Shown here one piece after another: positions 1 through 11,071 of a stretch of DNA of 64,000 nt. The notes under the pieces were generated by a model. The model was not told the origin of the DNA. It searched no databases and saw only the letters and a program-made list of their open reading frames with translations. Both the position numbers and the translations under genes were made by a program. The stretch is from Linyphia triangularis. Lineage: Eukaryota > Arthropoda > Arachnida > Araneae > Linyphiidae. Numbering within the stretch: the stretch's first letter is position 1; each line of letters starts with the position of its first letter. The stretch lies in contig OZ021724.1 in assembly GCA_963978545.1 (NCBI GenBank), positions 95,897,792-95,961,791 of the forward strand, read 5' to 3'.

Positions 1-530
1 CTAAAGTTCGAGACAACGAAACAGTTGCTTGGTTTGCCAAATCCCGTCGGCAACACAGATGAAAACAATGAATTTCCGGCGCCGCGCTTAAGTACTTTTA
101 TTATATACGCGCAACATTATTGTACGGTTCAAACAGAAGGAAGAACCAAAATCTAAAGCACTTTTAGTTTTCAGATTCTTTGTTAATCCCTTAAGTCTGA
201 GGCAAAGCAATAGTCGTTTGGTTCGCCAGGTCCCGTTGGCAACACAAATGAAAACAGTGCATCCCCGGCGCCGTGTTTAGTGCTATTATTTACGCGCAAG
301 TCCAGTACTATTATTTACGTTTTGGAGTCCAGTCCAAAAGAAGGTAGAATTCAAAAACTAAAGCACTTTCGGTTTTCTGCTTCTTTATTAATCTGTAAAG
401 CCCGAAAAATCGAAGCAGTGGTTTGGTTTGCCAAATCTAGTCAGCAACAGAAAAGAAAACAATGCATTCTCGCCAACGCGCTTTAGTGCTGAACATATGC
501 GCAATCTTGGAGTGTGAATAAATGTTTTGA
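1..530. repeat. Degenerate ~200-bp tandem repeat, three copies, cut by the window edge
   Basis: Three related units follow one another. Each contains TTTGGTTTGCCAAATC-like sequence, then a GGCAACA motif with GAAAAC, then a CGCC/GCGC-rich stretch and ACGCGCAA. The landmark starts near 25, 212 and 418, so the spacing is about 187-206 bp. The third copy is the most diverged and ends near 530. The array may continue to the left of the window. No coding potential is visible. Confidence 0.7.
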
Positions 531-587
531 CGGACGCGGCAGCTTTGGAAAATCGTTTCGGTTTCGTTGGTGACTTAAAAAAATATT

Positions 588-591
<4 letters not shown>

Positions 592-620
<29 letters not shown>

Positions 621-890
621 GGTTTTAGGGAAAAAACGAAAAGTACCGTGAAATCCGTACGATTTTTTTTAGCTGTTCGTACACCCGTACAAAATAGTAA
701 AAATCCGTACATTGTACGGATGATTCGTACAAGTTGGCAGGTATGCTGATATGGGGGTACGATGATTTCGACCTTTTTCCACTGCCAGTAACTGGGCCAA
801 ACCGGTTTATTAGTGCTTTCCCCACAACCAACTAGCGAGAGCAGGGTAATATCTCACTAAAAGTACAATTATTTTCTATTTGCATTTTTG
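592..890. repeat. A-tract followed by a dispersed-repeat fragment
   Basis: A run of A (592-619) precedes a segment rich in GTAC words (CCGTACATTGTACGGA near 707). The part 740-840 resembles segments inside the intronic transposons near 34.78-34.90 kb and 51.31-51.42 kb: all share a TTTCGACCTTTTTC-like stretch, GCCAAAC and CCCACAA in the same order. It is a piece of a transposon family, not a gene. Confidence 0.4.
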
Positions 891-1382
891 GGGCATGTCA
901 AATATTTCTTAAGTCAATTAAAGAGATTTTTTATTCACGTTTATGATAGTTTTGATCAATACAGGCTAGTAGCAAGATGAAAAACTACTTAAAGATGGTT
1001 TGTAATTTGGATAGTAAAAATTTGTTTGATTTTAGCAAGAAACTTTGCTACTGTAATTTATTTATGCTGGTCTTCGAGTTGCAGACACGTTTTTCTTTTT
1101 TGCCCTCGACTCTACATTGGTCAGGTTTTCTTCCAGTTCTTCACACTTATTGAGTGAAATATTTTTTTTTCTTTGCATAAACTAGTTAATTATTTCTAGA
1201 TAGAGAATGTGAGCAGGTTTCTATAGATCAGTAAAAGAATTTTTATAATAATCAATTGGAGATGGAAAAAAAAAAAAAAAAAAGGGAGAAGGGGAGATGA
1301 TTGATATGAAATGCATACAGATAGGCTAGACAGGTGTGTTATTTGCAAGGTAAAAATACTTTTAAAATTATGCATATCATAT

Positions 1383-2241
1383 TGTTACAAATTTTTGTAC
1401 ATTTGTAAATATTTCGTAGTGTTAATTTTGCAAATAGGAAAATTTATGTACATTTTGCATAAGGCAGTGCAATAGTTCGTCTTAAGTTGGCTTCCCGGCA
1501 ATATGGGTCTTAATGCTTGATAACGAGTATTACAGAGATAACGCTGGGAAGCGAGTTTTACAAGGAGAAGGGCATTTAACATTATGGTAATGGGCCAAGT
1601 TGGCGACTAATTTTTGTCGCCAAATTTGGAGACATTTTCGGTCCCCATGTGCATGTATAGGACTTTTCGAGTACGATCAAGAAAGTTCTCCAAATGTCTA
1701 TCTCTGGAAGATTCACGAAGGCTCGCCTCCCCTATATAAGACTGAGTCAGTTGACTGAGTTGAGTCACTGAGCTAGTCGAGTCCGTTAGTTGACTGGAAT
1801 TACTGAGTTGAGATACTGAGTCTTAGTGAGATTTCAGAGTAGTTCTAAAGCAAACTGTATTGAATTGTCTTTTGCAGCTATTTTAGCAGTTGTGTTGTCA
1901 AGTTTTTAACTGCTGTTTTGTACTCTATTGTTGTGAAAAGAGCTGTATTGAGTCTACTAGAAAGAGAAGTTCTGGAGTTGTAAGAGAATCTGTGAGGAGT
2001 CATACTGGAATAAATTTCTGCAAGTTTTGATCTGCTTTGGCTTCAAATCTTTCGAACCCATCCACGCAATAATATTTTGGGTATGCAAGATGATTTTTTT
2101 TTTTGCACTAGTTTTTGATCTACTAGTTTGGATGGTCAAAATGTAATAAAAAAAAAGATAAACATTGGAATAATCAAAGGCTTTTGATAAAAGCAGTAGC
2201 AACTAATAAAAGTTTTATTTATAAGAGTTGACATTTGTGAA
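1383..2241 (+). mobile_element. LTR-like segment with TATA box and polyadenylation signal
   Basis: The segment begins TGTTACAAATTTTTG and contains a clear TATA box (CTATATAAG at about 1732) followed by a run of ACTGAG repeats, and an AATAAA at about 2009. That order of U3, R and polyA signal suits a solo LTR of a gypsy-like element. A 12-bp direct repeat, TGCATATCATAT, flanks it at 1371-1382 and 2242-2253. That is longer than the 4-6 bp an LTR element normally makes, and the right end does not read CA. A different retroposed element, or a shorter LTR inside this span, remains possible. No internal gag or pol remains. Confidence 0.4.
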
Positions 2242-2253
2242 TGCATATCATAT

Positions 2254-3036
2254 TTGAGTAACTCGTTATGTAAATTTATACTGTAAGTACTGACTCAGCC
2301 AGTATTGGTATTTTGTCTCTTAGGTTGAAGGTTCAGTAGAATCTAGTAGTTTTCTATAATATGTGATCTTTTGTAAACAATCTCATCTGATTAAAAGAAG
2401 CCTTTTCATCGTAAAGTTTGAAAATGTCATCCTTTACTTGCCTGAACTTTCATTATAAGTAAATCTCGTTGAAGATAACAGCATCAGAAAGTGAAGAAAC
2501 AAAATTAATAGATTGTTTTTTTCTGAAAAATTAAATAATGCTTACATCTCCTTTTAATACATGATAAAAATTTTAACTAATATTTTCACTTTATTGAATT
2601 GTGAAGAAAAGAAAATTAACAGCTTTCTGCTTTGTTTCTACAAAATAAATTCATCAATAAAGTTAATTCTGTTGGCTTTTCTAAGCGGACTGTATCTCAC
2701 AACTCCCAAAATACGGTTGCTCTTAAAAAGCTAATGTTTGCACAAAAAAGGAAACTCCACCAGTTACAAAATCACCTTACTTTATTCATCAATATTCACA
2801 ACTCGGCTACAATACACATCTGCCGTCTCGACTACACTAGAAGCTTTTTAAAAATGGAAATTACACCATTAGCGTCATCTAGTGAGTTACATAGGAGTGT
2901 AACTTAATAATAAAAATTTTCCAAGAATCAAACAAATTCAGTGTGTAAGACAGGCCCAGTAAATGACAGAAGTGTTACCCAGGACAGTAAATATATTTTC
3001 TCTTTATTCTTAGAAAAAAATCTAAAATCACCAAGC
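2254..3036. other. Unannotated AT-rich stretch
   Basis: Low-complexity AT-rich DNA. The longest open frames are about 90 codons, without recognisable domains or coding-like composition. I see no repeat boundary or RNA gene here. Confidence 0.5.
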
Positions 3037-3791
3037 AGTTACAGGGTGTCCACAGAAAAGTTATTTTAAAATTCCCTGATATTTCCCTGATTATTCCCTG
3101 TAACACCCAATTTTTTCCCTGATTATAAGTTATCGACAAAATATATATATATAATAAACTTTCAAGTAAAAGAACATTCAAATTCACCATCATAAAAAAA
3201 ATTATGATGCATGTACTGTTTATCTTTAAACATTTATGACACAAATACCAAATTGCTTAATTTAATGTAGTGTATGTATAGTGTACCTGCACTGTGCATG
3301 TGCAATTATACTTTAAAATCACACTTTTTTTTCATTACAATCTAATCTCAAGAAAAGAGGACTCTAGTATTAAATTTCAGATTTAATAATCTGTTTTCGT
3401 AAGTAAAATTTTAAAAATAAAGACAAACCATAAATCATGTCAAAATGGATCAAACACACACACACACATTTAACGATTGGATGCCAAACCACGAGAGGAC
3501 CATTAGGTGTGATGCGGAAATTCGATGCAAGGCCAATGACTGTGTTTAGTTTCTATGAAACAAATCCATAAACACCAGCCGAACCTAAAATGTCTCGAGC
3601 TGCTGATTCCTCCGCGCTAAAAAGGCAGGCCTGGAGTGCAAAGGGTTAACAAATACTCTATATATTATATTAACTATTTTTGTTTTCTGAATACTTGAAA
3701 TTGTAATCAAATTTTAAAAATCAATAATTGCTTTAAAATATTTTCGTAAAGTAAAATTTTTATATTTTATGAATTATATATCAATTTGTGT

Positions 3792-3795
<4 letters not shown>

Positions 3796-3834
<39 letters not shown>
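3796..3834. repeat. Poly(A) tract, 39 bp
   Basis: An uninterrupted A run inside the transposon 3042-6287. It could be the tail of an old retroposed insertion, but no delimited element precedes it. Confidence 0.9.
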
Positions 3835-3838
<4 letters not shown>

Positions 3839-4539
3839 TTTTCAAATGTAGTTGGATTGGGGGAGTTACACCATTTTCATTGGCTTTTTAGTTTGCATAA
3901 TTTCGTTGTCCAAATTGTTCAATTTCATAATATGCATTATTTGAAATTTTCTTTTTTGTTTAAGATCAGCTGTAGCCGCTTGTTTAAGTACAATACCCAA
4001 GCAAAATTTTTACAAAATAAACACATTTTCCCCAGACAATTAATTTTAAACAATTATACATAAAAAAAAATTGCTTTAACTTTAAACTATTACTTACATG
4101 TATAGTTAAAATGTAAAATTGTTTTTCAAGTTAAAATAAACAATTTTACATTCAATAGCAGTTAAAATGACAATTTTAAATAAGGATACATAATAAAAAC
4201 TGGGACGATTTGGATTAATTTCTTGTGCAAAATTAAATTAAAATTCTAATCATTCATCATTAATTCAAACCAAACGGTGAAAACGATCCTCACATACACA
4301 CTAATAACATAGCGGCTTTCACATCAGCGGAAGTCTAGGCGAATGACACCAAAACGACGTCGTGAATCTCGCCAATAACTTCAGTTAAAATGGCTTAAAT
4401 CTAAGTGAAAATTACAGCTACTTCAACGTAAATATCGGTGATAGCGGCCGCTGTACGGGGGCAAGTCTCGTCAATTATATTAAACCAAAAATCGGCAAAA
4501 ATGCCCGTACCGGTGCAGACAAAATGCCCGGTAAGAAAA

Positions 4540-6038
4540 TTCCGTGATTGTCAGACTTGTAAGTCCAACAAAATTGTAATGCAGATTTGTATCGATCTCA
4601 GGAATGATCAAAATTTCGATTAAAAGAAAAAGTCGAATTTCGCGTTTTAGCTTAACTGTACTATGTCCGACAGATGCAAACCTCTGCAATAACGTCAGTA
4701 ACTATTATTTTGGAATAAGACTCGACGAAAATGAGTATCACACAGCAACGTAATAACGGCGATAATGCTCGCCATAATTACAGGAATAACTGCCATTTCA
4801 TCAGCGTAACGTTCTGAAAAATGACTATAACATACCAATGTAAATAATTCCGATAGAGTATAACATTACAGAAAAATAAGGTGGGAGGGGGTAATAATTC
4901 CATCGATGGTTTGGGGAAGACTGAACGCATGCAGGTTCCATGATTGTCAGGAAATTTTAATCTCCGCGAGATCAATGAGAAATTTGTGGGAGGAAAGTTG
5001 GTTGTTTTCAGATTATCTGGCGCCGTCAACAACACGAGGGCTATAATGCATCGAAACATTCGTCATTTGACAAGCCAACATACATTTACTAACACCCATG
5101 CCATACGCGGGACTCGAACCCGCAACTCGCGGTCTAGAAGCTAGCACGCTAAAACCACTATACCGTTTGGTCGGCTGTGGGAGGAAAACTTTGATAGGTG
5201 GAAAAATAAGAAAAATTCGCGAAAGCGGAAAGATCGGCGGAAGCAATCACATCCCTGCATTAAGGCAACAATCGGCAAAAATGACCATCACACCAACGTA
5301 AATATCAACGTTAGCATCCAATATATCGATGGAAATGGCTGAAATAGACGCGATTCTATCGACGTCACAATCTACGAAATTGACAATCACAAGCGTAAAT
5401 CTCGGCGATATAGACAACTATTTAGGGGCAAACCTTAAAATAGTGATTAATAGGGACTAAAATGAACATCACAAGAATGTTAATCTCGGTGAAAGCTCCC
5501 TTCTTAGCAGCGAAAATCTCGGCAATAACAAGCTTAACATCAGAGTAACGTTCGGCGAAACTAACCACCACACACCAGCATAAATAACAGCGATAGATGC
5601 TGGCAATCAGCAAGAAAAATGGTCATTACATCACAAGTTTGGGAAAGTCTGAAAGTTGTCAGTTCCTTGGTTGTCAGACAAGCAAGTAAACCCAATGAAA
5701 TTGTGATGAATTAAAAAAAAAAAAAAAAAAAAATGCTGAAATCTAAAAAAGCAGAAATGTACCATGGCTGACAGGTGCAATCTCTGAAATAGCGTCAGGG
5801 ACACATCTCGAAAATGAGCAGCATGGAAGAACGTGTTTCTTGCCCTCTATTATCACGAAAATATCGGCCATTTTACCATCGTAACGTTCAGAAAAATGAC
5901 CATCAAATATCAACGTAAATAATGCCGATAGACTACTATAATATAAGAGAAAAATGAGGAAGAAATGTAGTCATTCCATCGTCGATTTGAGGCAAATCTG
6001 AAAGCAAGCAGGTTAAGTGATTGTCAGGAAATTTTAAT
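4540..6038. repeat. Diverged direct duplication inside the 3042-6287 element
   Basis: The stretches 4540-4961 and about 5680-6038 run in parallel: both pass through CAATCTCTGAAATA/CAAACCTCTGCAATA-like sequence, GTAACGTTC(A/T)GAAAAATGAC, GTAAATAAT(T/G)CCGATAGA, then end in the identical 21-bp word TGATTGTCAGG...TTTTAAT at 4941-4961 and 6018-6038. The offset is 1077 bp, about 890 bp once the inserted SINE and its target duplication are removed. Confidence 0.65.
4997..5175 (-). mobile_element. tRNA-derived SINE, family A, copy 1
   Basis: On the minus strand the tRNA-like head begins near 5175 with GCCGACCAAACGG and carries an A box (TAGTGGTTTTAGCGTGC, with two extra Ts) and a B box (GGTTCGAGTCCC). 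The body contains ATGTATGTTGGCTTGTC and TATAGCCCTCGTGTTG. A 12-bp direct repeat TGTGGGAGGAAA flanks it (4985-4996, 5176-5187). The head would score as a tRNA, but the shared 3' body and the target duplication show a SINE. Confidence 0.85.
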
Positions 6039-6292
6039 GCGAAAAGTTACGTGGTCGGCCTTGCGGTCCGAATTTTCGACGTTTTTTTTTTTTTTTATAA
6101 ACTTTTTCTAATTTTTTTTCAAATTGATTTTTGTATTTTTGGTAGCAGTGTATCTTTAATTATCAAAATTAAAAGTTCCATTTTAATTTCGGAAAATTCC
6201 TTTAAACTTTTTGACAAAATCCCTGATAATTCCCGAAATACCGAATTCCCTGACTTTTCCCGATATTCCCGATCTGTGGACACCCTGAGTTA

Positions 6293-7119
6293 AATTGCTA
6301 TTTATTACTGCTTAATTAGAAATTATATCAATTACTGTATAAAAATGCATCTTTTATATTATATTCAAATAAATAAAATTTAGTTCTCTAAATACCATAC
6401 AATGTATTCATGTATATATTACTATAATTACATCAACATGTGCAACATATTCAAACTTTCTGATTGAAATCTGTCAAAAAACAATATATTTTCAAGGGTC
6501 TTAAATTACCGTTATATACACGTTTTTACATAAAATGATAGATAACCGGTGTATAACAATAATTTTTTTAAGTCCCTTTAGTATTGTTATAGACAGGTTT
6601 CACTAACAATATATGTTACAGGGAAATTCTGAAATTAGTCAAAACCCGAATTGGGAAAAACGAGTTCTAATTGAGAGCTCTAGACAGAATGAGTTTTAAC
6701 TTAAATAAATCAGTTGAACTGTGTTTGAACTTGAGCCCTCAGTTAAAATGGGTATTAGCAGTAATATATGAATTAAAAGCTTTTTGACTAGAGTGGGTTT
6801 TACGTGTTTCCACTAGTAAATTTAGAACTTTACTGAAATAAATAAAAATCAGGTTTTAATTAAAATAATATGCAATAAATCAGTCGAGACATTTTTAAAA
6901 TAGAGCTTGGTTATAATGCGTTTTAACAGAAATAAATCAGCTAAATCACTTTTTGACTAGAGATACATCCAAAATCACTAAATAGACATTAGGATGCACA
7001 TCATTTTCTCATTCAGTATCACCCTTCTCAAATAAATTGCAGTTCTAGAAGAATTACATTGAAGAAGAAACCAAAATAATTTACAATCTTTTACACAAGC
7101 CAAAGAAATCTCAGCTAGA

Positions 7120-7188
<69 letters not shown>

Positions 7189-8440
7189 TAATTCAAATCA
7201 ATTAACTGTCTCATTACCAGTGGTGTTGAAATGGCATTTTCTAAAACTCTTTAAGTTTAAACTAATGTATTAAAAATTGTATTATAGTATCCTTTGCTTT
7301 TAGACAATTCCAATGTTTCTTATATTTTTTTACCTTCTCGCACTTATTTCAAATTTAGGGGGTGCAACGAATTATCTAAATAATTTAGTAAGGAATTTTG
7401 AGGGTAATTCCAAAAATTTCAGTTGGACAATTCCTGCATTTTTTTTATTCAATTCTAAATGTTTCGAAAAGGCCATAAACACAAAACTTTCTGCTCAATG
7501 CCTTTTATCTTTTTTAAATTTGCAATCAAAGTTCCCCTGTTAGATGTTGGCGAGAAAATGATTCATTCAGCTCGAATTAAGTGTGACGTCAAAAACTCCC
7601 AAACATCTTGGGTTGAAATGCAGCAGCGGAAACCAGTTTTGAAAGTTTCTCGCAAATCACCCAACAGGTATGGGCAAGATATTGCAATGGTCTGCTAAAT
7701 CAACACCAACTATTTGGCAGAAACCTCACGATAACCATATAAACGGAAGGATCTCTTGATGGGGCTGGTTTCGAGGCATTTTCTTTTCTTAATATATAAA
7801 TAACTGATTTTTTTTTTAAGAACTTTTGTTTAAATATTTGGAATCAGAAAGAAATTCTTCATAAATATAAACTAATTTCACTCGTTTTTAAAAAATGTGG
7901 GAATTGTCCATTCTAAAATTTTAGGGATACTTCGAAGACATTTAAGGATATTTCTTTTGAAGCTGACATACATTCCTAATACAGACATTTTTTCTAAAGC
8001 ATGTTTAAATACCGGCAAAAAACTGTCAATCTTCAAAAAATTCATCAAATAACTTTTTAGCAGTTACATAATTTTTTTCGGAAAATATCAAAAAATTAAA
8101 AACAATTTTAGGAAGAAACAAAAATTTAAGGAATATTAGGGTGAATGCAATCCCTACAAGTTCGAAAAAAAAGTACCTTCGTACTAATAAGAAAAAATCT
8201 GTTAATTTATCCACTGACAAGGAATAAACATTTACTTGAACATCATAATAGTGAAGAGAGCAAAGTCATTCCGTAGGAGCTTTGCAGGGGACTTCACCCT
8301 GTTTTTTTAAAAGATCGACAATAGCTCCAAATAAGCCAATGGTAAAAAAATTATTCAGCTTTGAAAAACTTACTCTTTTACATAAAAGAAAAAACCATCT
8401 GCATTTCTTCCTGTGTTTTTGTTTTAAAAAGAAAGGCATT
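6293..8440. other. AT-rich stretch with a long (TA)n run
   Basis: No gene is supported. A (TA)n microsatellite occupies about 7123-7185. Open frames at 7313-7543 and 7459-7698 overlap each other and show no recognisable domain. 7550-7780 is a little less AT-rich than its surroundings, but nothing in it can be named. Confidence 0.5.
7123..7185. repeat. (TA)n microsatellite
   Basis: About 63 bp of uninterrupted AT dinucleotides. Confidence 0.95.
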
Positions 8441-8449
8441 TAGGAGATT

Positions 8450-8860
8450 TTTACTTTCAATTACTCATATAATTAAAAAAGGGTAATGAGAGTATAGAAT
8501 TCTATCAATATATATATTTGCATTTCTCCATGTTTCGGAACATCCTTATTTGAAAAAAGTTGCCTAGAAAAACTTTCTGTCTATGGTACATGATCAGCAT
8601 AAATCCAGAACCAAATTAACCTATGATGTTCAAATTTAGTGGTGGTAGCAATGGGACCTACCGTTAAGGCTTTTGTCAAAATTGAGCATGAGGTTGAAAT
8701 AATGTTTTTCAGCAATTGTTAAAAATACTGCTCAAATGATTTCGATTAAAATCTCTGTGCTAATGACTCTTAAGGTGTTCTAATTGTCCTTATGCTCGAA
8801 ATTCCAGTAGAAAAGCGATAAACTCGGAGCTCTCTGGCCTTGAGCATCGCACATCAACGA
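8450..8860 (-). repeat. Dispersed repeat, partner of 57213-57805
   Basis: Read on the minus strand, this segment follows the plus-strand segment 57213-57805 in the same order: AGAACACCTTAAGAG, CTTAA(C/T)GGTAGGTCC, AATTTGAACATC(A/G)TAGGT, TTATGCTGA(T/C)CA(T/C)GTAC, then a C/TTCATTACCC word and an AGTAATTGAAAG-type end. Identity looks moderate, so both are old copies of one interspersed element. Each ends in a short imperfect palindrome built on ATTACCC/GGGTAAT. No coding frame is shared. Confidence 0.6.
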
Positions 8861-8982
8861 TCAATTTTTTTTTGTTTCATGCACAAGAAAGGACAATGTA
8901 ATGGTCTATTGAATAACATTACCAATTTCGGCGTTTTTGTCTTTTTTTTGCCCATGTAAAAATTATTGCCTAACTAGCTATT

Positions 8983-8988
8983 TTTATT
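8983..8988 (-). terminator. Possible polyadenylation signal for the minus-strand zinc-finger gene
   Basis: Reverse complement of TTTATT, giving AATAAA about 170 bp past the stop codon of the gene at 9157-10017. In DNA this AT-rich such hexamers are common by chance. Confidence 0.3.
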
Positions 8989-9156
8989 TAAATGAGTGAA
9001 AATATGATAACGGTAAATAAAATTTTAATCCAATGACTAATATTATATTGTACATAATTGAAAGTTGCATGGTGTTCCACATTCCTAGATTTGGTGGAAT
9101 TTGCTTTAAAGATTATGCAAGCTAGAAATTGTTGGCTTGTTTGAGATTACGGGTTC

Positions 9157-10017
9157 CTATAAATCACACCCTTTTTTTTCTCTAGTGTGAATGAGGAGGT
9201 GTTTTCTAAGGTTACTTTTTACGGAAAATGCTTTCTTGCACAAGTCACAAGAATGTGGTTTTTCTCTAGTATGAGTGACAATGTGATTCTTAAGCTCACC
9301 TTTAGTTGCAAATGTTTTTGTGCACACCTCACAAGAATATGGTTTTTCTCCAGTGTGACTAAGGAGATGATTTCCAAGACTATCTTTACGTGAAAAAGTT
9401 TTTGTGCACATGTCACAAGAATACGGTTTTTCTCCGGAATGAGTAAGAAGGTGCTTTCTAAGGTCAGCAGTACGTGAAAATCTTTTGGTGCATACCTCAC
9501 AAGAATGTGGCTTTGCTCCAGTGTGAGTAAAGAGGTGCTTTTTAAGGTCACCTTGATGTGCATATGTTTTAGTGCACATCTCACAAGAATGCGGCTTTTC
9601 TCCAGTGTGACTGAGAAGGTGCCTTGCGAGATTCTGTTTCGAGTAAAATGCTTTGGTGCAAATCTCGCAACAATGTGCCTTTACCCCAGTGTGAGTGAGA
9701 AGATGTTTTTTAAGGTAAACTTTTTGCGAAAATGTTTTGGTGCACACCTCGCAAGAATATGGCTTTTCACCAGTGTGACTGTGGAGATGAATTCTAAGGT
9801 TCCTTTTAACGGAAAATGTTTTGGTGCATAGGTCACAAGATAGTGGCTTTTCTTCAGTGTGACGGATGAGGTGATTTTTGAGACTCCGTTTCTGAGAAAA
9901 CGCTTTTGTGCAAATATCACAACAATAAGCCTTTTTTCCAGTCTGAGTAAGGTGTTTTCTAAGGTCATCTTTATGTGAAAAAGTTTTGGTGCACATCTTG
10001 CCAAGAATGTTACTCAC
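9157..10017 (-). CDS. C2H2 zinc-finger protein, ten tandem fingers, first one damaged
   Basis: The product is 286 residues made almost entirely of 28-residue C2H2 fingers of the Krueppel type: C-x2-C-x12-H-x3-H joined by HTGEKP-like linkers. Fingers 2-10 keep all four zinc ligands. Nearly all share the core C-E/D-x-C-T-K-T/A-F, so the array looks recently amplified. Such proteins bind DNA in the nucleus. Finger 1 lacks its first cysteine and last histidine. Comparing the DNA with the other repeats (CATTCTTGTGAGATGTGC), the start shows CATTCTTGGCAAGATGTGC, a one-base gain, so the reading frame upstream is lost. The annotated ATG is only the first available one. Either upstream exons are missing here or the gene is a 5'-truncated copy. 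No KRAB, BTB or ZAD domain is seen. A decayed relative lies at about 14.67-15.19 kb. Confidence 0.75.
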   Translation of the reverse strand: MSNILGKMCTKTFSHKDDLRKHLTQTGKKAYCCDICTKAFSQKRSLKNHLIRHTEEKPLSCDLCTKTFSVKRNLRIHLHSHTGEKPYSCEVCTKTFSQKVYLKKHLLTHTGVKAHCCEICTKAFYSKQNLARHLLSHTGEKPHSCEMCTKTYAHQGDLKKHLFTHTGAKPHSCEVCTKRFSRTADLRKHLLTHSGEKPYSCDMCTKTFSRKDSLGNHLLSHTGEKPYSCEVCTKTFATKGELKNHIVTHTREKPHSCDLCKKAFSVKSNLRKHLLIHTREKKGCDL

Positions 10018-10860
10018 ACTTAACTATAGTAAGATTTAGCGTCTTCATTGTTTAATAGATGGCCTACACAAACTATAGCTTTGTTCCATTTTTGTATGAT
10101 TCCATAGTGATTATTAATGGGTAAATCCTTAAGACTATTAATAGATGATACACCTTTCTGAAAATGAGAACACAATTAATAAAAATGCTTGTCGATTAGC
10201 AACATTTCAGAGTTTTAATTAAAGAAAAGTAAATCAAACATGCAATAGAAATAAAATTAAAAGAGAAAATAGATATATTGTATGTTAATATGAAATAATT
10301 AAGTATTTAAGTCAGAATTTTTTCTTTTTAAATGTATTAGGTGAAAAAGTTGCTACACAACTTGATAAGAAACACTATAAAAGAATAAAATAAAATGTAT
10401 CTTTCATTCGCGCATTCACTTCCAAAGTTTTGAATAAATATGAAAAATACCTTTTTTCCTTCCATTTGTAGAATACATTAATCACTATGTATTATGGCGA
10501 TGCATTAGTTTACATTAAGCAGAATGAAGTTGACCCAACATGGAAAGTAAATTAAATTGGTAATAATTCAATAAAAATCGTTCCAGAGTAACCTTTAAAA
10601 CACTGATAAAAACTGTTTTGGTGGGTTTCAAGGTGGGTGGCCTTTTTCCTTTGAAGATCATAAACTTACACAGTTCGTCATTGGATTATACTGCATAGGG
10701 CTGGAACCTTCATAAGCTTCCCCCAACCCATAGTTGTTCTTCCGTTTCGTCGGTCAGTAATATTGCTAGCAAGCTTGTAAAATGTTTTGAATTCCTTGGT
10801 GAAAGAGGAGGTGTTACTTAACAAACTGCCTTTCACTGTCTCAGATTAGTGGGCACCCGT
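10018..10860. other. Unannotated stretch upstream of the zinc-finger gene
   Basis: AT-rich, with no credible upstream exon for the minus-strand zinc-finger gene: no ZAD, BTB or KRAB coding sequence is visible. 10640-10860 is less AT-rich but has no domain I can name. Confidence 0.45.
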
Positions 10861-10875
10861 CTTGTGGGGACTAGG

Positions 10876-11056
10876 TTGGTTGGTTGTTTTCAGATTGTCT
10901 GGTGCCGTCAGCAACACGAGGGCTATAATGCGGCGAAACATTCGTCGTTGGACAAGCCAACATACATTTACAAACACCCATGCCTAACACGGGACTCGAA
11001 TCCACAACCTCGCGGTCTAGAAGCTAGCACGCTAACCACTATACCGTTTGGTCGGC
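10876..11056 (-). mobile_element. tRNA-derived SINE, family A, copy 2
   Basis: Same family as 4997-5175 and 24019-24191. The tRNA-like head starts near 11056 on the minus strand (GGCCGACCAAACGG), with A box TAGTGGTTAGCGTGC and a B box slightly changed by mutation. It is bounded by a perfect 15-bp target duplication CTTGTGGGGACTAGG at 10861-10875 and 11057-11071. Confidence 0.92.
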
Positions 11057-11071
11057 CTTGTGGGGACTAGG

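Larger units (their letters stand above)
3042..6287. mobile_element. 3.2-kb DNA transposon, TIR CAGGGTGTCCACAGA, 5-bp TSD
   Basis: The left end CAGGGTGTCCACAGA is matched by its reverse complement TCTGTGGACACCCTG at the right end. Both ends continue into TTCCCTGA/TTCCCGA-type subterminal repeats. The flanks carry the same five bases, AGTTA (3037-3041 and 6288-6292), as expected for a target-site duplication. The interior has no transposase frame. It contains an A39 tract (3796-3834), a long region built on GTAAATATCGGCGATA-like and AATGACCATCACACC-like words with a diverged tandem duplication (about 4540-4961 and 5680-6038), and a SINE inserted at 4997-5175. This is a non-autonomous member of the family that also fills introns further right. 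Confidence 0.75.

Noticed and set aside
3788..4063. Open frame beginning with a poly-lysine run
   Set aside because: The lysines come from an A39 tract; no domain or coding composition.
5098..5175. tRNA gene (minus strand) with intact A and B boxes
   Set aside because: It is the head of a SINE: the same body follows in three copies, and 12-16 bp target duplications bound each.
7313..7698. Overlapping plus-strand frames of 76 and 79 codons
   Set aside because: No domain, overlapping in two frames, no splice or start context worth supporting.
9187..9831. Plus-strand and other-frame open reading frames across the zinc-finger gene
   Set aside because: Shadows of the regular 84-bp repeat of the minus-strand finger array.
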